DNA of 64,000 bases. Origin: Haliclystus octoradiatus. Lineage: Eukaryota; Cnidaria; Staurozoa; Stauromedusae; Haliclystidae. The stretch is taken from NCBI GenBank assembly GCA_916610825.1, contig OU744453.1, forward strand, positions 4,295,845 to 4,359,844, read 5' to 3'. Positions 49,001 through 58,000 of this stretch are shown in pieces. Made by a program: the position numbers and the translations under genes. Every line of letters starts with the position of its first letter. The first letter of the stretch is position 1. The notes beneath the pieces were generated by a model. It was not told the origin of the DNA. It worked only from the letters and a program-made list of their open reading frames with translations, and did no database searches.

Positions 49001-52000
49001 GAACAAATTGCCAGGGTTCAACAAAAGTATGAATTCTGGTACCCTAGATTAGTAGCTTTTTCACCGGGGTGATTGGTTACCCCTGCGAAAAAGTTCATGA
49101 ACGTTCATGAACTTTCATGAACTGAGTTCATGAACGTTCATGAACTAGTTCATCAACGTTAAATGGCACAGAGTTCATGAACGTTCATGAACTCAAGTTC
49201 ATGAAAGTTCACCAAAGTTAATGAACTAGTTCATCAAAGTTCATGAACTAGTTCAGCAAAGTTCATGAATTAGTTCATCAAAGTTCATAAACTAGTTCAT
49301 CAAAGTTCATGAACGTTCATGAAAAAGTTCATCAAAGTTCATGAACAAGTTCATCAAAGTTCATGAACAAGTTCATCAAAGTTCATGAAGCAGTTCATCA
49401 AAGTTCATGAAATCAGTCCATCAAAGTTCATCAAAGTTCATGAACGTTCATGAACTGTATAGTAAATAACAGATTAAAACAAGAATAGGAAAAAGCAACT
49501 TTGAATGTTTGAACATTTAATTCACAAAAAATTGTAAAATGTGATATAGTAAGAGGAAATGAATACATTCAAACAAATAAAATACATGATATAGAAATGT
49601 AGGAATTAGTATAGCTTGTTAAAATATCAAAGATTGTTTGAAGCCGATTGATACTTTAAATATGTCTAAAGTCAAATCAATTCTGCTCATTGAAGCCTAA
49701 AGCATATCAACTTCTGAAAGTGTGCTGTCCTTGAATGTCTTTTGCTTTGAACGGATTTTTCCAGTTATGGAGCATGATTTAACTTTCTATTCTGTGTACA
49801 TATCTCTCTAAGTCTTCAAATCATAATGTGAAGTCTTACCTTTTAAATGTATATTTGTATGAGTATCTTACTATATTAAGGGTAAATTGGTTCTCTGTTG
49901 GGATATTCTTTTCTTGCCATGATTCATTTCAAAACTTATTATATCATGTAATGATATTTGCACCTACTTTAAGAAGTGTTTTTAATAATAATGATAATTA
50001 ATATTAATATCAACCTTTGGATTGTATATGTTCAAGAGCTTAAAGTTGTGACATGTCCAGTGTTTGAATTGAAAATAGCAAGCAACACAAATAATTATAC
50101 ATTGAACTTCTTTATGTAGTTTTGTTTTGGGGGTAAATAAAAGTCTTGCAAAGCTTTGCATCTCTGATTTATCTTTTTGTGAATAATTAAAAGGAATTAT
50201 AAAATCTGGCCTCACATTCTTTGCATGGTATTCAATGTATACACCAACACCAGATATGAGCAACCAAACAACCATGTGGGGAGTAGGTCTACTGTAGTAA
50301 ATTCTGTTTGAGTTTTGAAAACCACAGTTTCATCTAATTAGTATTCCAAAATCAAGCTTTAGTTTCACTTGGAAATCATCTTTTCAATCCTGTTGAAGCC
50401 ATATATTTTTATGTAAAACTTTGTAGAATATCTATCCATCAGCTAAATTTTTCATATTACTGAATTAAACTCATTTTTCAAGTTTGCTATCTTTCTCTGG
50501 CTCAAGTAAACAAGCAGCAAAAGTAAGGAATGATATAATTACTAACTGACTTCATAAGCCAGTTTTCTTTTGAATAACAATAGCTAGTACCCAGATCCAA
50601 GCACCTAGTCTACATATAGACAGCTTATCACCTTACTTATAAGCATGAGATGACAGCATGAGCTCAGCATGAATTTATTAGCTTCTCACTTAGACACCCA
50701 CTTAGCACTTCCTGTTTGTGAGATTTGTCATCAAAAACTTACTTCTTCACACATTGGCTATTGATGCTTCAGTTTGTTTGTTTTGATATTTTAGCTCGGG
50801 TTATCAATTTATTTAAATATACAGGATAATCAACACACAAGAAGGGCCTGCTCTCTATTGTGTGTATAATTAAAAATAAATTGAATTTTAATCAATTAAA
50901 CTATTTATTCCATTAAAATTTAGATAGCCTAGTCACAGCACAGGATGTTTTAGGATATATTCAACACAATGTTAACATTATAATAAAAGTACAATCAAAC
51001 TAACACATTAATGCATCAGACATGAAACAACAAACTTGAACAAGAACATTATCATTTCTGATGGATAAAACTCAGAAAAAAGTTAGCTGTAGATTTTACA
51101 ACTAACTAACTTATAGACATTGTAATTAATTAACTTAAGTACATACATTGTCTTGACAAATGAAGACACATGTGTGTCTTCTGTCTTCTCCTAAACAATC
51201 TATCAGAAGGAGGGGATCCTGGGAACCTGGTTCATTGAAGGCCAGCACAAATCAGTAGGTTTTCAAATATAAGATTTACTTTTCAACATTATTATTCATG
51301 GGCTTCACATTCATTTTGTATAAATATTTTGAAAACCCTAAAAGTGGAAAGTTTCCTATCTTATCTGGAATTTCTGATTCCAGTAATGCAAACATTTTGT
51401 GACACCCTGCCCCTAAGGCATTGTCTATTTGTCATTAGTTGAGATCAATAATTTGCTGCTAGATTTTATTGGCATTACTTATATACTGCCCTGATCACTA
51501 GGCAATAAGCTCCAAAATTGTTGACATGGTACCAGAAGTGCTGCCAATTAGACCTGCATTGATTTATGTTTTCCTGCTAAAATAGCCCTTACAATTATGT
51601 GTTAATACAGTTTCACATTTACTGTATCTAGTTGAGCTTTATTATGTATTCTGATCAGAATGTTTTTTTATCATGAAGTTTCATAAGCTAGGATTTCTGA
51701 TTCATTAATTCAGAATTAATGTCCATGAACTTCTACTACTGGTAGGGTTTACGAGAAATGACTGCAAAGAATGAACATTGATTGAAGTTTATGAACGTTC
51801 ATGAACTTGGAATATAGTTCATGGACTTTGAATACTGGTTAATAAACTTGGAATGTGGTTGTTGAATGATGACTTTTAGTTCATCAAAGCTCATGAACCT
51901 TCATGAACTTTGTGGGTCCATGAACTATTTGTTTACAAACTGCTATGATTAGTTCATGAACATTCATGAACTTGAATAAAAGTTCAAGAACGTATATGAA

Positions 52001-55000
52001 CTTTCATGAACTTTGATGAATTTGGAAAACTAGTTCATGAACGTTCATGAACTTTTATGAACTTGGACAACTAGTTCATAAACTTTGAGTGTAGTTCATG
52101 AATGGGGACTTTGAGTTCATCAAAGTTCATGAACGTTCATGAACTGTAAGAGTTAGTGAACCATTTTTTTATGAACTATTCCTTACACTTCATGAACTGT
52201 TCATCAAAGTTCATGAACTGTTCATCAAAGTTCATGAACGTTCATAAAAGTTCATGAATGTTCATGAACTTTTATGAACTTTCATGAACTTGTTTCGCAG
52301 GGGTAGTTTGCTAGTATTTTTGAGGCGTTTGTGCATTTTTATGGTCAGATGCCCTTTCTGACGCCAACAAATAGTGCTTCTGCCTGGGATTGGACCAAAG
52401 ACCCTGAGGTATTAGCTCAGATGGCAGAGCAACCGAACTTCAGATCGGATCATATCTGGTCGCCTGTGGTTCAAATCCTCCAAAGGTCAACTCAGCCTTT
52501 ATTTTTTCTAAAACATCAAATGAGTACCATCTGAAGATGCGAATGGAATGGTCGAGAAGGAATTGCATTGTGAGTAGCTGCGGCGCATTGTTGCGCATTG
52601 ACAATCGGGACTTATCTGCCATGAAATCTGTTGAAATTGATCTGCAGTGTCGTAGTTGAGATTGACAAAGAGCGCTTAAAATCTTTGATCTCGGCAAAAA
52701 AGCCACTCTTCTAGAAATAGAAGAGATGTACAGGTGCCTTCAGTAGGGCGACACCGTTTATATTACTTTTATTTACCCTGAGGGCCGACGTCCAAAGCTC
52801 TCTAACCACTCCACCAAGGCTGCCCTTGAATGGCCCAATTTTCACGAACGGTTCACAGGATTGTACTTCTACTAATTTTTTCAATTTGTTCCTTAAATCT
52901 TCACATCCCTGTGTCAGATCTTATGTTTTATCCAATCCAAATATTTGCTAGACGATTCTTTTAACATTATGGTATGGTGGATTCTTTGAGGTTTATAAGC
53001 TGTTTCGGCATGAGTGATCGAAACATTGCTGTTAGCCAATCAACTTACTAGAATTATATCTAACATATTTCGCATTTTATGTATAAAAAATATCGAAATA
53101 TATTTTTCATGTTACGTATAAAAATATGTTGAAACATATAACGTACAGTGAAACCTGTATATAACGGCCAGCAACGAGAGGTAGATAAATTGACCACTAT
53201 AGACAGGTGGCCTTTATATACAGACTCAATTCAATAGAAAATACTATTTTAGACATTACAAAAGTGAACACTATAGACAGGTGGCCGTTGTATAGTGGTG
53301 ACCGCTATAACAGGTTTGACTGTAAACATTTTACATATAGGAAATGTCACTACCAATGTGTCAAAAAGAATATTCAGATATCAAAAATTCTTAACAAATA
53401 TACATTACATAAATGCACAGGTAGCCGGTCTACATCATTTTGTTGGTTGAGGGATGTAGATAATTGTAACAACAAAGGATACAGTGAAACCTGTATATAA
53501 CGGCCAGCTAAGAGAGGTAGATAAATTGACCCCTATAGACAGGTGGCCTTTATATACAGGTATGATTCAATAGAAAATTCTATTTTAGACATTGAAAGAG
53601 TGACCGCTATAGACAGATGGCCGCTATATAGAGGTGACCGTTATAACAGGTTTGACTGTAATTATTTATTGCATGTGGCTTCCTTAAAGACCATAAAATG
53701 ACCAGCAGCCTTTGCATATTTTTGTCTTTGAAATCTGGACCCAGATTTCAATCACTCGTTTTCATGATATACGGCTCGCCTTTGTGTCTCCTTTGCACAC
53801 ACGCTCGATTTTGCAAAACATTTCGTAAAACGAACATGGAAGCATTCTGTGATTCTGCCAAGTTATTTATCAACGAACTGGTTTGGAAAGTTACAAGAGC
53901 AATAGAGGTGAACGTCGTAAGAGCTTTCGACGCTTGAATAAATGTGTACCACGAAAATCAATTCACTTGATATGCTACTAGCGTCATGCGAATTGAGGAA
54001 GGAAGACAGAGTTGAAAGCTAGAACTGAACTCGACTGATTCAAAATTTCATGTTGGTGTTTACTTTATACAAGAATATTAGGGAATGAAAGAACGGGAAG
54101 AGATTTGTTAGCATTCAAAATCGAAATTTATCGCCGAAACAAAATGAAATTATAACACCAGGTGAATTCGAATTTTAATGCGGATACTTTGATCATTGAC
54201 TCCAAATTATGTTTGTAAACACGTAGGCTCCGTCTAAAAATAGTTAGTAACATACCTATGTGTGTTTTATATTGCATTGTTTTTCTGCAGTATATATGCA
54301 CGTAAATTGTAAAATTTAGAATCATATGAATTTATTTAGTGTTGATTTGAAAGTACATTTTATCCAAGTTGTTTTGATTTGCGTCAAACTTCTCAGACAG
54401 ATAATTGGACTGTGACTCCCATTCCGCTATTTATTTTTGAGCCGTATACATTTGTTGGCTATCTATAGCCATAGACTTTGCGTTTCGACAAGTAATAATT
54501 GAGATTTATTCAAAACTGAAATTGATAAACCAGACTATTTTCTCGAGCTTTCTGTAGCAACAACCACGAGGACAATCCTCTGACGTGGGCGCTGACGTCA
54601 CTTTCCAGAGGATTAGCCTCGTTTCTTGTGATCAAGACAACAAAACAAAGCAAAGGCTGCTGGTCATTCGAAACTCTTTAATTCAGCTATCGATCATACA
54701 ACAAAGATTTTCTATGCTTCATTCCCCTGTTTAGAATATCCAGTTCACGGAAGAGAAAATTACCAATTTTCCATAAACTTTTCATGAACAGCTCATAAGC
54801 GTTAAAATTTTCATGAAAATGTGTTCAATTTCACCTTGATGAACTGGCTTATTCGCCCTAAGCGAATATATATGAACAGCTCATATCAAAATTCCACTTG
54901 ATCTATTTGGTCAGTTCTTTGAAGCTGTCATTAATCTGTGACACTAAACTGATGTATGATTTGTTTTTATTATAGATTATCAACATCAACAACAAGAGCT

Positions 55001-58000
55001 AGCCAAGCGAAACTTCACAGTGCAGGTTATCCCCCGTTAACTGACAAAGAAGGGAATCCTCCTTTTATGATTAATCCATCGGATGAGTTTTGTTCTAATT
55101 TTGAATTGGAAGAAGAAGATATATTAAACTGCAACGAAATAACATTTCAATTTCTGGCATTGTCATGGTACGTCCATGACTGCTTTGGACCTATTTTGTT
55201 ACCTGTAGCCCACACTATCAGAGACCCTATTTCAGTAACCAAATGGGAATAAAATAATAGATTATACGGTAATTTCCACAGCATTTAACCGAATTTACAC
55301 TTAATTTTGGTTATCAGAATTGTTTTTAAGCTGGTTACACTGTATGTAGTACAGCTATTGACTTAGGGTTTTTGGCGAAATGAATTCAAATTGAATCAAT
55401 CGAATACATTTGGAGAAGCAACTGTTGCCAACAAGCCTTTATGTATCTTATAACATCTTTGTAAATTGATGCGTTGACTAATCAAAGCGGGATAAGTTCC
55501 TTCTCAGAGAAGTACCTACGGCTCAGAATTTTCAATAATTATTATGATCTCATAATGTTTTTTTTGTTTCTTCTTCATCAGGTGTAACCATGCAAGAGTC
55601 TTTTTCACCTTTCAATTCTATCGATTTCCTCAAGTGACAACCGATCGGTATGGTAAAATCATTAAATCATTAAATCCATCATGATTGCCCCTGCGAAAAA
55701 CAGTTCAGGAGTTTATGAACAGTTCATGAAGATTGGGGCTATTTAACGTTCATGAACAGTTCATGAAAATTGAAGCCATTTAACGCTCATGAACAGTTCA
55801 TGAAAATTGGAACCATTTAATGTTCATGAACAGTTCATGAAAATTGGGGCCATTTTTCAAATAATCATTTGACATTAAATGAATCCAAAACACGATACAT
55901 ACTTTTTAATCATAGAAATCCTGTCTCCATTAACATCACATTAAATAGTATACCAATCCAACAGTGTGGACGAAACTGCCAGGAGAAGTCTATGAAATTT
56001 TTAGGCATTTTTCTTGATGACAGATTGAACTGGAATGTTCACATTGACTTTGTTTGTAAAAAAATCAGAAAACTTTTGTATACAATTATTCGACTTAAAA
56101 AATTTCTCCCATTAGCTCATAAAGTAAAAATATATTCTGCAATAATAAAACCACATATTGAATATGGCTTAACTGTCTGGGGTAATTCTGCTCATCGCAA
56201 TAAAGTTAACGTTTTACAAAAAAATGCATCCGCATTATCACTCTTTCTAAGCCTCTCACGCATTCGTTACCTCTTTTAAAATCTGTATCAATTTTGACTT
56301 TCGATGATCTTTACAAATGCAATGTTCTCGCCCTAATTTGGAGTTTTTTCAACAAAAAATGTCCAGCAATTTTAGTAAACAATTTTCACTTCCTTGGAAG
56401 TAGTTCCAACAGACGACAACGATATGTAATGTATGTCCCCTTTAGGAAATCAAACTTTCACCAAAAACTTCCTAATTACCATTACCCCACAATGTGGAAT
56501 CACTCATTAAATATTATAAGTAAGTTATATGACCAAAAAAAGTTAAAGATACAGCTCAAGCTCGCTCTACTGAACAAGTATTCTGATATCTGCTCCATTG
56601 GCTTACCAGACTGCTATGTTTGTTCACAATCAGACTAATAACCTGCCTATTAACACCACTCAAACTCCTTATGAATTTTCTTCTTTCTTTGCAATCAACT
56701 TATTAACATTATCTCACTCAATCTCTGCAATCTGAAAATAAATTTTTTTATCCTATTCAATCTTTGCATTCTGCAATTTATTTTCTATGTAGTAATATTC
56801 ATTATTTTTGCTTTCCTTCTTTTATCCTTATCTGAAACTTAATTGACTTATCCTGGCATTATAATATGCTAATTGTAAATCATACAGTGTCCCCCGATAA
56901 ACAAGCATTGCTTAAGGGGTGACCCCAATCATTTTATAAATGTGAATCAATATAATTGTAATTAAATATTTTCATTAAGTAACTTTTATTCACAAAAGTG
57001 ATTGAAATATATATCTATCTATTAATATATATCTATCTATTTAACGTTCATGAACAGTTTGTGAAAATTGGGGCCATTTAACGTTCATGATCAGTTCATG
57101 AAAATTGGGGCCATTTAACGTTCATGAACAGTTCATGAAAATTGGGGCCATTTAACTTTCATGAACAGTTCATGAAATTTGGGGCCATTTAACCTTCATG
57201 AACAGTTCATGAAAATTGGGGCCATTTAACGTTCATGAACTGTTCATGACCTCCTTAATTGTTTTTTGCAGGGGGTAGCTTAGGTTGAATGGTTTCCAGT
57301 TACTAGCTACAGTCATACCTGTTGTAGCAGTCAACTATATATACATCGACATGTCTATAGTGGTCACTCTAGCAATGTCTGAAATAGTATGTTGAAATAT
57401 CCCTGTATATAAAGATCACCTTCGTATGATGGTCAATTTTACAGATTTCACTGTATGTTCTTAGTTAAGGGTCACATTATGGAATCTGTATTTATGTTTT
57501 TTACGGGCTTGTGTTTACTGATGCTCCCTAGTGTCTACCATTATCCCTTGTGTTGGTAGCAGAGAACCCAAACATAAACTCTATTTGAATTCTGAATTTA
57601 ATTTTGAAGTATCAACGAAATCAACATTGTTTGATTATTATTATTTGGAAATGTTTTGTGTTTTGTCTCTTGAACATGGTTTCAAAGCTATTTCAGCTTA
57701 TGTAATCCAAACGCGGGAGTAAGTTAATCAAGAAGTAAAACAGCGTTTCAATAATTTCTCCCATTTCACAGTCATATATACAGTGTCCTACAAAAGATTC
57801 AGCCTTCCCGAATCTTAAAACATTTTCTGAATTTTTTGTTGGGGTTTGGGCCTATAAATCAGAATATTATAAATGTCCTTCTTAATTTTATCTAGGTTTC
57901 CGGGATCTAGGATTCCTGGATTCCCACTTTTGTCTGACCCTGCATAGATATATGTATAAGAGGATTACGGGTTCCCCTAGTAAAACATGCCGTCTGAATT

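Larger units (their letters stand above)
49045..52829 (-). mobile_element. SINE family B split by a 3.2-kb foldback element and by a SINE A
   Basis: Pieces: about 49045-49079 ('ttttcaccggggtgattggt'), 52304-52409 ('tagtatttttgaggcgtttg', 'cagatgccctttctgacgcc', 'gcttctgcctgggattggac') and 52784-52829 ('agctctctaaccactccacc'). Together they are one B copy on the minus strand, by comparison with 38632-38850. Confidence 0.85.

Noticed and set aside
49080-49460. CRISPR-like array of regularly spaced palindromes
   Set aside because: There are no unique spacers or cas genes, the context is an animal intron, and the units are variants of one palindrome with TIR boundaries.
50576-51720. Coding sequence in the interior of the long foldback element
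   Set aside because: All frames are broken often and I recognise no motif; only reported as unexplained interior.
52410-52480. True tRNA gene
   Set aside because: A and B boxes are present but the sequence does not fold as a complete tRNA, and the same head occurs in several copies with a shared body, so it is a SINE.
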